Origin: Asparagopsis taxiformis
Lineage: Eukaryota; Rhodophyta; Florideophyceae; Bonnemaisoniales; Bonnemaisoniaceae
NCBI GenBank assembly: GCA_030407315.1
Contig: JALQPE010001911.1
Location: 1-64,000 of the forward strand
Direction of reading: 5' to 3'
DNA length: 64,000 nt
A model generated the notes under the pieces. That model saw only the letters and a program-made list of their open reading frames with translations. It was not told the DNA's origin and ran no database searches. Of this stretch, positions 30,075-40,461 are shown piece by piece. Position numbers and translations under genes: made by a program. Positions within the stretch are counted from its first letter, which is position 1. Each line of letters opens with the position of its first letter.

Positions 30075-31532
30075 CTAGTGTGAAAAAACACCATCATATT
30101 TCATTGCTTGTGAAACATTCTGCTCAAAAACATCCAAATCCTCCAATACATAATTCCTCGACTCATGTTCCAAACCAGGCACAACAATTAAATGATACAT
30201 CAAACCAAGTTCATCAGCCAACTCCCTATACAACACTTCCTCCGGCACGGACCAGCCAACATGCACAACAGTAGTGCCCTTCCGACAGAACATAATATTC
30301 TGAAAGCCTGCTCCATGCACGCCAATGACAACATGCGCTCTGGAGAACATATCGATCGCGGTCCGAAGGTCATAAGAGGCTTTATACAAAACCACATCAA
30401 ATTGGTCTAAAAATCTCTTTTTCAGCATTTCCTCCACTTGCCACAAATTCTTCAAACAGCGAGTCTCCTCGCAGTCGCCATGCGTGCCCCTCGATCTCGC
30501 GCGCTCAATCAACACCATCGTCTTCCTACCCGCCACGCGCGTCTCGCGCGGCGCATGGGCACCAACCGCCGCGCGCAGAATGGCCGTCGTGTGTCTCGTG
30601 ACGCCGCGTCTGTAGAACCCCATGAATTCGTGCTCGTACCACGGCATAGGGGACAACAGCACGCTGGCGAATCTCCACTGCGGCACGTTGCATTTCGCCG
30701 AGAACTGCACAATTCTGCGTCTAGAAAGCCCGAGCAGCTGCAGTATGCGCGGGGCGATATCGCCCTCGTCCAGCGCGACGAGGATCTCCGGCACGGCGTC
30801 CAGCAGCGGCACGACGAGTAGATACCTGCTGATGACCTCGTGGATCACGTGGTGGTACGTCGTGGAATGATGATGCGCGAGGGAGAGCACGATCTTTCCC
30901 CTGAATTTATCGAACGATCGCGTCTCGCGCTTGGAAATGTGCACCGTCGCTCGCTTGTACGACGTCCAATCGCGGAAGCAACAGCCGCCGGCAATGTCGA
31001 ATACCGTGCGCGTCGTCGGTTGAATCGCCACCCCGCACGTGCCGAGATAGGCGTTTTGGAGCACGGAGAAACACATGGGTTTGACAGAGTCCTCGCGCGC
31101 GCTGGGAGTTCGCGCGAGCTGCCCCGGACCCGCGCTGAGACACAGCGGGTCGAAGGGCTCGTCGCGGTGCACGTACCCGTATTGTTGCATGTGCGGGGAC
31201 ACGGAGTAGGCGCGCAGCGGGTGGATGCGGGTGGATGTGATGTTGCGCGCGGCGCGGTCGGCTCGGTCGAGCGATTGGGCGACGAGGAATTGTAGATGGT
31301 TGATGAGTTGTGCGGTGGTGATGTTGTTGGAGGATTGGATTGGCGGGTATTGGTCGTTGTAGACGCGCGTTTGGGTGAGCTGGAAGTGGGAATTTGGAAT
31401 GAGATGGAGGGATTTTAGTAGCGTTTGAGAGGTGGCTAGGGTGATTGCGATGATGATTGCTGTGGTGACGATGGAGAATGAGAGAAGTAGTAGTAGGGGA
31501 AGCGATGGGTGCGCTTTCTTTACCATGTTCAT
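30075..31532 (-). CDS. GT61-family glycosyltransferase, type II membrane protein
   Basis: 485 residues from the ATG at 31,532; a further in-frame ATG at 31,670 would add 46 residues without the look of a leader. A hydrophobic anchor (residues ~12-33, LLLLLSFSIVTTAIIIAITLA) follows a short basic tail, typical of Golgi type II enzymes. A luminal GT61/DUF563 domain follows: HHSTTYHHVIHEV, then near residue 410 the family signature VIGVHGAGFQNIMFC and TTVVHVGW. Members transfer xylose, arabinose or GlcNAc to cell-wall polymers or glycoproteins; the sugar here cannot be read from sequence. Its neighbour on the right is transcribed in the same direction 566 bases upstream. Confidence 0.88.
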   Translation of the reverse strand: MNMVKKAHPSLPLLLLLSFSIVTTAIIIAITLATSQTLLKSLHLIPNSHFQLTQTRVYNDQYPPIQSSNNITTAQLINHLQFLVAQSLDRADRAARNITSTRIHPLRAYSVSPHMQQYGYVHRDEPFDPLCLSAGPGQLARTPSAREDSVKPMCFSVLQNAYLGTCGVAIQPTTRTVFDIAGGCCFRDWTSYKRATVHISKRETRSFDKFRGKIVLSLAHHHSTTYHHVIHEVISRYLLVVPLLDAVPEILVALDEGDIAPRILQLLGLSRRRIVQFSAKCNVPQWRFASVLLSPMPWYEHEFMGFYRRGVTRHTTAILRAAVGAHAPRETRVAGRKTMVLIERARSRGTHGDCEETRCLKNLWQVEEMLKKRFLDQFDVVLYKASYDLRTAIDMFSRAHVVIGVHGAGFQNIMFCRKGTTVVHVGWSVPEEVLYRELADELGLMYHLIVVPGLEHESRNYVLEDLDVFEQNVSQAMKYDGVFSH

Positions 31533-32098
31533 GGCTGGTTGAGAGGTCTTGGTTGCGTCGATGAGGTCGGGATGGCGTGGAAAGCAGAGTTGAAGTCGGT
31601 ATATGTGTTCATGGTCGCGCGATCGGAATGGCGAGAAGAGCACATGGGGAGGAGTCCAATCACGACACAATGACAGATAGTATCATGTGGTGGGGGATGG
31701 CGCGATGCAACAGAGTGTGGATGAAGACATGAAAAGGGTAGCGCTAGCTGTTCGACTCGATACGATACCAGTCATGGAAATGTAATTTACCGGAAAAATT
31801 TATGAGTATGATTGCTCGGTTTATATTTGGGGGCGTCTCGCTGGGCGTACGACAAGTTGAAATTCCAATCGTGTCGCGCGTAATCGACCAGGGAATGCGA
31901 TCAACATGTTGTTGCTTAGGCAATGCCATATGTCTCCCGCGTTTACATCACTTCGACCTCCTGCCTTTTCCTCGACCCGGCAACGTTGTCTCGGGCAAAC
32001 TTTACAACACACATCAAATAGAGTCGGAAAGAGTTGTCAACACCGTTGCACACAATGTCGCTCGATCGTGAAACGTGTACAATATTCCTATCTCGAAT
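31533..32098. other. Spacer upstream of the GT61 gene
   Basis: Presumed promoter of the GT61 gene and 3' region of the amine oxidase gene. No ORF or repeat stands out. Confidence 0.4.
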
Positions 32099-33280
32099 TT
32101 ACAACATCACACGTGTCGCCGTGCCAATGCTCCGCTCAACCCCCGCATCGCTTGCAGCAGCAGCGAACTGAGCGGCTCTCTCGGCGGCGATCAAAGCACC
32201 TTCAAGATAGCCAGCCTCACTCTCAGCAACTTCAGTACTAGCAAACATCAGCCCCATCTGCCGCAACTGCTGCTCCCAGATCTCCATTTTGAAAACCGGA
32301 TGTCTGATATTCACATTGACATCCTTCGAAGTCGCGACAAATTCATCCGCGGCCCAATCATGCTTCCAAACCTTCACCACAGCACGCGCCTGTTCACCGA
32401 ACAAATCCACCAATTGCTCCACAGCGACCTGCTCCAAATCATCTCCATACAAGCGCGCTTCCGACGCGTGCACAAACGTCATCAGCGCGCCCATGTCTCC
32501 CACACTGGCGTCGAACAGCTCTCCAATCACCCCATCTGACACGCTCTTCGCGCACATCGCCGCACCAGACAAGCCCATATCCCTCCAGAACGGCCGCCGA
32601 TACTCAAACACAACCTTCATCTGCCCGGCCATCCACGTCTGCACCTTTCCCAAATGGCGCGCCAGCGCGGGCGGCAGCACGTCGCGCATGCCGTCCACTT
32701 GCAGCGCGACGCGCGGCGGAACCGCGAGCACCACCCGCTCCGCGAGCACCGTCTGCACGGACGCGCCGCAGAAACTGAGCCTCCACATCGCGTCTTGACG
32801 CTCGATGCGACGCAGCACACGCCCGGTTTGAATGCGCGCTGATAACGGACGTGCCAATGCGTCGGTCACATTGGACATCCCGCCTTGCACGCGACGCGCT
32901 TGGTTTTCATCCCCCGGTAGACGCTCCGTGCATCCACGCGCGTATTGCAGCAGTTTGTCGCCGCTGTCCTCCTGCGCTAGCGTGGCGATTTGGTGCGATT
33001 TTAGTAGATTGTGCATCCGTGTGTGGTGCGGCCAGACCCATGTCGGCCCGAGATCGTGGCGGTGCGCGCCGGATGCTGATGGGAGAGAGAGAACGCGTCC
33101 GCCCGTTTTTGGCTTGGCTTCGAATAGTTGGTACGCTTGGTCGGGGCTCGTTTTTTCGAGTAGTGTGGCCGTGTAGAGACCGGATAGGCCGCCGCCTATG
33201 ATTGCTACGGCGAGGTCGATGACCATCTCGGACGGCTGCGCTTGCGTCGGCATCGGCGATGGCGATGGTGATGGCTCCAT
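32099..33280 (-). CDS. FAD-dependent amine oxidase-like protein
   Basis: 393 residues from the ATG at 33,280; an in-frame ATG at 33,361 would add 27. After a Pro/Ser-rich start, residues 24-40 are the dinucleotide-binding strand VAIIGGGLSGLYTA (G29-x-G31-x2-G34), followed by an acidic FEAKPKTGGR and GPTWVW, as in monoamine and polyamine oxidases. The end has FASTEVAESEAGYLEGALIAAERAA, corresponding to the C-terminal FAD-binding segment (E...G..EGA). It is shorter than most family members (450-550). The substrate is unknown; no transmembrane tail is visible, so it is not a typical mitochondrial MAO. Confidence 0.85.
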   Translation of the reverse strand: MEPSPSPSPMPTQAQPSEMVIDLAVAIIGGGLSGLYTATLLEKTSPDQAYQLFEAKPKTGGRVLSLPSASGAHRHDLGPTWVWPHHTRMHNLLKSHQIATLAQEDSGDKLLQYARGCTERLPGDENQARRVQGGMSNVTDALARPLSARIQTGRVLRRIERQDAMWRLSFCGASVQTVLAERVVLAVPPRVALQVDGMRDVLPPALARHLGKVQTWMAGQMKVVFEYRRPFWRDMGLSGAAMCAKSVSDGVIGELFDASVGDMGALMTFVHASEARLYGDDLEQVAVEQLVDLFGEQARAVVKVWKHDWAADEFVATSKDVNVNIRHPVFKMEIWEQQLRQMGLMFASTEVAESEAGYLEGALIAAERAAQFAAAASDAGVERSIGTATRVML

Positions 33281-33361
33281 TGCGTCGCGGTTTATATGGG
33301 GATGGTTTGGATGGCGTTGACTGTGAAAGGTGGAGGCTGTACGATTGATGTAGTTGCTCAT

Positions 33362-34089
33362 GTACGTATGGTGCGCGCATTGTACATGCAGTTGCTCGTG
33401 ATGCTGGGCTGGATGGTGGGCCTTGCTGGCTTGAGCGCGTGCTCTGGATGATGGACTGGCACAATTTGGCTGGTACGAAGATGCAGATTGGTTGTACCTT
33501 TCCGTGTGATAACCGGCATCCGTTGAATTCTACGACGTGATACGTTGGCTGATGGTTTTGTATATATCGCATGACGTGTATGGTCAGTGCAGGGCCAAGT
33601 AATACTTGTGCCATGATGTAACTCAATTGCATGTCATACGAGAATAGATCAACATCGGCTCTACATCAGCTCAAGAAGGTCGAATGAGCTACTGGTTTGT
33701 TATGATAAATGGGGCATACTGGAATAAATCCCTTGGGCCATCCGCCACCTCTCTGAGAAATGACCAAAATCCTGCTACTCAAAGTCAACGACCAATCAGT
33801 AGGCGATGGTGACACATATCTCGACCCACTCTAGATAATATCTGCTTGCGATTGCCGTTTGCCACCAACCGTTCCCAACATCGTATTCCTCGCAGCAGCC
33901 CATTCGCTCTTCACAGATCCATCACCGGTTTGACTTTCCAACGATCGCTCTCCACATAACCGACTTACCGAACCGGCCTACACCGACACCAATCCTCCAA
34001 CAAACCGCATCTATAAACCATCCAACTACGACTCGCGCCACCCCATCGCATCCCTACCCATCCACCCGCAACGTCATCCCAATCGAACA
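33362..34089. other. Divergent intergenic region
   Basis: Lies between the amine oxidase gene (minus) and the acidic protein gene (plus). A TATAAA at 34,012-34,017 sits 73 bases before the plus-strand ATG. The remainder has no visible feature. Confidence 0.5.
34012..34017 (+). promoter_or_regulatory. TATA box
   Basis: TATAAA, 73 bases before the ATG at 34,090, followed by a pyrimidine-rich leader. Confidence 0.5.
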
Positions 34090-34833
34090 ATGACTCCAGC
34101 TTTCACACCGCCCGCCACAGCGCCCAAGTCGCACAGCGAGATCATCGCCGGCGTCTGCGAGCGCATGGAGGCCCGAAACGCAGCGTTTGCACGCTCCTCT
34201 CGAACGGCGGCCCAAGTCTGGCAGGCGGAACTTGCGCAACTGCGCTCAACAGACAATATTGTTGAAGACACACCAGTATCTGCCACAACCAAACTTGCGA
34301 CCGTCGATGTTGATGACGAGGCGCTTCGTATAGCCAATTACGAAGCCCGTATGGCCAAGCATGCGTGGATGGTCGCCTCCGTGCCCGCACCCGAGCCTGT
34401 CGTGGCGGCCACCGAGCCCGTGACGCCCGCCCCGAAGGTCGCGTCCAATGTGGTGCCGCTGCCGGAAAAGACTCCCGTAGTGGAGGCTGTCACTGCTGTC
34501 GAATCGGTTCAAGTGCCGGATACTGAGTCAGTTGCTGTGGTGGATGACAAGGTGGATGCTGTACAAGCTGATGTCAAGGATGAGGTTGTGGATGTCGTAC
34601 AGACAGTCGCTGTAGAGGAAACGGTGGCTGAGGTTGCGGATGTTGTGCAGACAGTCGGCGTGGAGGAAAAGGTCGCCGAGGTGGCGAAAGTGCCATTTGA
34701 AGTCGAGAGACCCGTTTTGATTGATGCTATTCAAAGAGCTTTCTCTGACTTTATGGAGATGCTGAATCCCAAGAAGGACAATGATGTCGGTAGTGATATC
34801 AAGGGAGCAACTGCAATTGGTACGGTACAATAG
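34090..34833 (+). CDS. Acidic Val/Ala/Glu-rich protein of unknown function
   Basis: 247 residues, ATG in a strong context (GAACAATGA). The N-terminal ~100 residues are predicted to be helical (EIIAGVCERMEARNAAF, ANYEARMAKHAWM). Residues ~120-215 are low complexity, with two tandem units of VVQTVxVEExVAEVA at ~175-205. The C-terminal part has a short amphipathic helix (RPVLIDAIQRAFSDFMEML). There is no signal peptide, membrane segment or known domain. Regular codon use and the TATA-ATG spacing support a real gene. I do not recognise the family. Confidence 0.65.
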   Translation: MTPAFTPPATAPKSHSEIIAGVCERMEARNAAFARSSRTAAQVWQAELAQLRSTDNIVEDTPVSATTKLATVDVDDEALRIANYEARMAKHAWMVASVPAPEPVVAATEPVTPAPKVASNVVPLPEKTPVVEAVTAVESVQVPDTESVAVVDDKVDAVQADVKDEVVDVVQTVAVEETVAEVADVVQTVGVEEKVAEVAKVPFEVERPVLIDAIQRAFSDFMEMLNPKKDNDVGSDIKGATAIGTVQ

Positions 34834-37800
34834 AAACCGGCTCTTGCATCGGAACAGTAGGTGCACACTTGATTGCTGTTTGTTTTTGTTTTCTAGTCTT
34901 GTTTTCTGTAGCGGCTCTTGTACGTCCGAAAACTGTGCGTAATATAGTGTTGCATGGGTTGTAAATTGTGAAGGGTTGCGTCCTTATCGCTGGGGATATT
35001 TCTCAAGAGAACGGGCAACGTAGGGTGTGCAAATAATATCTTGGGTGCACCATGGCCTCTGGAAGCACATGAGACAGTGTAGTCGAGAATAATTGATAGC
35101 CACGTAGCGAATTTACGAGAATAAACCGCTGCATCAAAGGGTAGATTCTACCAGCACGTGAATAATACACACGTGCATAGTGCGCGGCTCCGTCCATTGT
35201 ATAATACCAATGACGTGTACAGCGTGCACAATGGAGTGTCTGTTGCCATTGCAGATATGCTAGCGGACGCGAATGCAGATTGCAAATGCTGCGATAGGAG
35301 AGAGCGATATAAGAACAACAGCCAGCTCAGCATGTTACCTGTATAATACTCTACTGAACCGGTGACTCAGCACTTTTGCAAGGCATGTGTGCATTCAACG
35401 AAAGCGAGTCTCGACAGCGGCAAGCTAACCAAACTCGCGAGTTTGAAAAACATAATTCCACCATCTATTCAGCGCTCCGCCATTGATGCGCCCGAGCGGC
35501 TCAACTATGCGACCAGACATTGCGCAAGCACGCGATCGCATACGAGCGTTGGTCGAACGCAGCAGCCTCTGCGCAGCACGAATGAGCGTATGGCGGTGGG
35601 AAAAAACATGCACAAAACATCATTTGACAGATGATACAGTGCAAGAAAGCCGATTCCGCTCCCATTGTTTGCCGTTCAGTACCGACACCGCTCGGCGCCA
35701 AATGTTTCCGACGTGTCAGTTTTTTTTGCCACCGCCACAACTATGACACCGCGATTCGTCGCTCAGATTTGATATCTCCGCCGGGTGAGTCAGCCGCGCT
35801 GACATGGCTGCGCGCTGGTCTATATCTACGTGTCGCGACTGTGTGTCCATTGGACGCGCCGATGTTCATAGCGCGCGCCGATATGGCGGTTGTAATCCTG
35901 TCTGCGCGCGCGCGGTTATGTTTCCGTTGCGCGCAAATGCAAGCAAGCGATTGTTTTGGACGTTTTGTTTCTGCATCGATCGATTTGTTCGCCCGATGCT
36001 GCGCGCGGAAGACAGAGCCGCGCGCAACGATTGTGACCGCGATATGAATTGGGGAAGGTGCGTGCGGGTTTACAGACAGGCTCCATAGGTTGGAAGAGAG
36101 AAGAGGCGGGATTATTGCGCTGTTCAATTGTGGTGCAAGTTTTGATTCGGCTCGACTGCTTCCGAGTAGTGTACTGTCAGCGCATGGTTATTGTAGAGAT
36201 TTGACGAGGTGTGCAGGTTGGACGACGGGGACTGGTGCGTCGGTGCGACTCGTTCTGGTCCGGTGCGTTTGACGAGGTGGAAGCAAGGAATAGGATGGGG
36301 TGGAGTGTATTTTGCACATTCCATCACGATCGACCGCGCGTTGGATTGCGGTGGGTATCGCTCGAGTGGTACTGTAATGGAATGCTGCGCTGTTGCATCA
36401 TGTGACTTGGACTACAGTTGTTATTGGTACGGTCGGGTTGGATGCGAAATTTTATGGTAATTTGGGAGATTTTTTTGGATCACATTTGTGTTGCTTGTCA
36501 GGGAAACGGTGATCGGGATAGACGTAGAGTAACAACACAAGTAGTGTATGGCAAGTACTGTGTGGCAGTTTGTGAACGGCTGGGACGGACAAGGCGAGCT
36601 TGCGCGCTCAACTCGCTACATCCAGACGCTCGCCAACGCTGCAGGCAGTGCAGTATACAGCAATGGAACGAGCGCGCGCCACAGATTGGACTTTGGTGAG
36701 CGGACAATTGACAAGCAAAGTAGAATCAAGGCGTAATCAAGTGTAAATTGGAGAGGAAAAAGGACTAGAGAGCAGCAACGAGAGCGCTTGCGTCAGCCTA
36801 GTGTAAGTATCCAACATAACTTGCGTGCGCATTGGCTGCAACCACTGTCAACAAATTTGACCCGCAAATAATATATAACGCGATGCCCATAAATAAAACC
36901 GCGCCCGTCGTGCACTCATCTTCACTTGCGTTCAATATACCTAGTTTGCGGTGTGTGGAAGATGTGTGGTGCAAATTACTGCCGATTATTCTCCTTGACA
37001 TTTTCAACGTCGAAACCATCGCATGCCCATTGCATCGCCGCGAGAGCAGCACGCTATCATGCCGACCGGACCGTACCGGCTAATGCGCGCGCACAGTTTC
37101 GACACTGCCATACTACAGTCCAGTGCTACCGCCTGTACGAGAAAATATCCAAACTGCAATTTCAACAACAAATGTCATATCGTTCTATCACGCATCCGTT
37201 GTACACGCAATTCGCAGTTTTTCAGATTGCAATCCATCATGTCTTCAAACACGCTGGCCAATCGCCGCCGACGCGCCGCGGCGTACAGCAATAACCGCAC
37301 AGACGAGAACCACCAGTTGAAATGCAATGCTATCCAACTCGCTCTAGACTTTCATACCCGGCAACGAATGTCACGTCTGCATCAGCATTGTGCACAATAT
37401 TTCCGGAGCGAATGCGCTGTAAACATCACCACCTCCCGTGTGCCCGCAGCAAGTATCCCGCGTAAACAAGGCTCGCGTTTGAGCCACGACACATGTACCG
37501 TTTACACCGCACACACTATGAGATGCGACAGGCTCCAACTGACATCAGCGGCGCGCTAGCACCGGGTAGGGTTTTCTCGTGCTCGCGCTCTCGTGTGTCA
37601 ACGGCAAAGATGCACTCCACATGTTTGGTCGCCGCCCATACGCTGCAAGAGATGCTGCGTATAAAATCACAGATTGCATGCAGGATCAATGGAGGGGGCT
37701 CCAGCTAGACGCCGCACTGTCGCCGATACCATATACAACAGTTGATCTCTGCCCCGTACGCAGTTTATAAAAAGCACTGTTTGGACAACAACAACTGACG

Positions 37801-38291
37801 CAAATAGTAACCTATAAGACTTTTGGTGTGCAGCGTCAGTGATTATGCACATGAGTGCATCCACTCGCTTCATCCCTCGTTCGCCACGCTTCACCCGACG
37901 TTGCAAACATCAATGCCATTGCCCCGCATCGAACCGTTGTGTTTCTTATATCATTGACAATCCCGCCGCTGCACTCGACATTCCAAAGCAAAACCGCATG
38001 CCATCAGTAATCGGCGTAAATACGGCACCGTACCGTATATACATGACAGAAAATAGTGCCATTGTCATACGTGACGTGATGCGCACCTCTCTACTTGATT
38101 TTCCATCTCCGCATTGCGCGATTGTACAGTACATGTTCCATCTTGCCTCATATTACGTACTTATTTATCCATCCATCCCCTCATCGTGCTACCTCCCCTC
38201 CTCCTCCCACAACTCGTCCCGTCTGCTCCCGCCCAGCCTAACCAAACCAAGTCGACCCAAGCCCCAACCCCATCGCCAATTCAATTACGCA
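34834..38291. other. 3.4-kb intergenic region without recognisable genes
   Basis: Many short ORFs on both strands, none above ~180 codons and none with a domain or start context. The right end (37,845-38,291) is open in frame with the arrestin-RING gene but has UTR-like composition (CT-rich, then A-rich). No repeats or RNA genes were seen. Confidence 0.45.
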
Positions 38292-40049
38292 ATGAATTCA
38301 CGCTGGAACTGGCGCCTCTACGCCGCCCAAACTCCTCAGCCTGACGCCACCTCCGACCTTTCAGTTTGGGTCGGCTGTACGCAGCCAACCGCAAACTGTC
38401 CAACCCTCTCTGGCACAGTCCACATCAATCCCCCACCTCAGACTCCTCTAACAATTAAAGTGCACCTCTTCCACGAAGTCGCCGTCCGTCGCGACGCCAA
38501 CCGCCGACGAGCACGCGCACCACATGACGAGCACAGCATGCTACCTTCCTCCATCACCCTGGGCACCGCTATTCATCGTGGCGGTGTGGCAGCAGACTGC
38601 CTCGTGGCCGAAACTCCCGCCAGTCAGCCTGAGCAAGATCAATTGTCCCATCCCGGCGAGTATGAGTTTTCTCTCCCAGTCCCGCCACACTGTCGCGAGT
38701 GGACCTGGGCAGGTGCAGAGGGTGACCGTCACAAGATCTGGTTTGTTGATCTCCGATACAGAGTTGTGGCCACCGTGTACGACTCCGATGGCGTACAGCT
38801 CGCCACAAGCCGAAATTTTTGTCACGTGCTTCCCAAAACCTACACGCCCATTGCTCCTTCCACAACTGTTGAACAACCACAGCCCATACATGGCGCGCTT
38901 GCCTTCCATTCCGCCATCGATCGTCGCGCCGCTGTAGACATTGACCGTCCAAATCCAGGAAAGTCGACAAAACAACAAACTGTACGAGGCCGCTCCTGCT
39001 CCACCCATCAGCGTTTCGTACTGGACAATACTGGCCTCTTCCCAGCATGGAATACAACCCTGCCCAATACAAACATGATGACCGTTGTAAACAATGCATC
39101 CACGTATGCGATGACTAACAATGTAGTCGATAACACACTGTCCATTCGTATTGGAAACAACAATTCCGCACACGCAACAGCAGCCATCCCTCTCGGCGAT
39201 GACATCTCTCTTAAGATTAAAGGGCGAGAGCGAGTGGCGCGCGGAACGCCTGTGCTGGTGTGGCTTGTGGAGGTTGTGGAATTGATCGATGGATTCCGCA
39301 GCGTTCAGTTGAAACTAACGCAACGGCACAAATTAAACGTGACCGAGATGAAATGCGGCACCCGATCGTGGTCGTGTCATGCGCACGGGCCATTACATCC
39401 ATCGGCACTCGTCTCCGACGTGACACTGGGCGATTTTGTTCGGATATCGCACCGAGTCGATGTACAGGTATGCAGCGAAAAACGACGCGGCAGCGAAAGC
39501 ACCATCCCAGTGCGATTACTACCTCCACGCAGCAACGAACAAGTGGCGGGCACTCCGCGAACAATGGCCGTTTGGGGCTCCACGAGCCGCGTCGAGTTGG
39601 CCGGTCGGTCGCAAATGCGCGAGCCGCGCGGAGTGCCCGCATGGGTGCGCCAACTCACAGGGCCCGACTCAGAGGAAAGCGGCAGTAGTAGCGGGCTGTG
39701 CTCAATCGACATGCTGCGACGACTGGCGTACGAAAAAGGCCAAAGCAGAGGCAGATCTCTTCTTGCCGATGTGAAAATGTTACCGGCCGAGGATGACTGG
39801 ATGTCGCGATTCCCGAGCATCTTCATCGACCATGACTGCGCGAGCGAGTTTGCTGATAGAAGCTGCCCCGTGTGTCTGGAAGACTTGCGTGGAAGCGTTG
39901 TGACGGTGCTGCCGTGTCTTCATGGCGGACATCGGAGCTGTCTGAAACGGTTCCAGATGAGAAGAAGCATATGTCCAGTTTGTCGACTAGACTTGAGACG
40001 GTTCCCGGCGGAGGCAACGGGAATAACCGGAGTACCATCTGGTCATTGA
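38292..40049 (+). CDS. Arrestin-domain protein with C-terminal RING-H2 finger
   Basis: 585 residues from the ATG at 38,292 (context CGCAATGA). An upstream in-frame ATG at 37,845 is less likely because the added sequence looks untranslated. Residues ~1-170 fit an arrestin N-domain: beta-strand pattern SGTVHINPP, TIKVHLFHE, EYEFSLPVPP, IWFVDLRYRVVATV. Residues ~290-420 fit the arrestin C-domain (ISLKIKGRERVARGTPVLVWL). Residues 525-564 form a RING-H2: C525-x2-C528-x13-C542-x-H544-x2-H547-x2-C550-x10-C561-x2-C564. Alpha-arrestins normally recruit a separate HECT ligase through PY motifs; here the ligase module appears built in. Likely role: ubiquitination of membrane cargo. The domain pairing is clear; the substrate is inferred. 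Confidence 0.78.
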   Translation: MNSRWNWRLYAAQTPQPDATSDLSVWVGCTQPTANCPTLSGTVHINPPPQTPLTIKVHLFHEVAVRRDANRRRARAPHDEHSMLPSSITLGTAIHRGGVAADCLVAETPASQPEQDQLSHPGEYEFSLPVPPHCREWTWAGAEGDRHKIWFVDLRYRVVATVYDSDGVQLATSRNFCHVLPKTYTPIAPSTTVEQPQPIHGALAFHSAIDRRAAVDIDRPNPGKSTKQQTVRGRSCSTHQRFVLDNTGLFPAWNTTLPNTNMMTVVNNASTYAMTNNVVDNTLSIRIGNNNSAHATAAIPLGDDISLKIKGRERVARGTPVLVWLVEVVELIDGFRSVQLKLTQRHKLNVTEMKCGTRSWSCHAHGPLHPSALVSDVTLGDFVRISHRVDVQVCSEKRRGSESTIPVRLLPPRSNEQVAGTPRTMAVWGSTSRVELAGRSQMREPRGVPAWVRQLTGPDSEESGSSSGLCSIDMLRRLAYEKGQSRGRSLLADVKMLPAEDDWMSRFPSIFIDHDCASEFADRSCPVCLEDLRGSVVTVLPCLHGGHRSCLKRFQMRRSICPVCRLDLRRFPAEATGITGVPSGH

Positions 40050-40461
40050 ACGTCGAAGAGATTGTCGGTTGCCTTTAAATCGTGGTCGTTATTGGAAGCA
40101 ACAATGCCTCAGGCCGGCGTGAGCCCGACACGTGCCACTGGTATGCAGAAAATATTGCACAGAATACATTTAAATCGGGCCATAACTCCTAAACACTTGG
40201 TGGCTTTTCATTTTACGCCAATATATTCATATCATAATATCCTGTTGTCATCCGCCTCGATGAGCAACCCGTAGACGAGTGATCACTCTCCTTTCTCCAC
40301 GTAGAACACGTGTTACACGCTCATCTTCCATTACAACAACTCTTGTTCGCGGTGGAAGCACCAGTCCATCGAGTCCCCGCCAATCTCCACAATCTCCCTT
40401 TATAACTTTCCTAACAATCCACTCCCTCCCCGTCCCTTTCACTAACTCGACAACCAGCAAA
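40050..40461. other. Spacer and promoter of citrate synthase gene
   Basis: 412 bases. TATAA at 40,401-40,405 lies 57-61 bases before the ATG, in a CT-rich stretch. The upstream frame is open back to 40,279 but lacks ATG codons with good context. Confidence 0.45.
40401..40405 (+). promoter_or_regulatory. TATA-like element of citrate synthase gene
   Basis: TATAA within CCCTTTATAACTTTCC, about 57 bases before the ATG; this implies a short leader. Confidence 0.35.
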
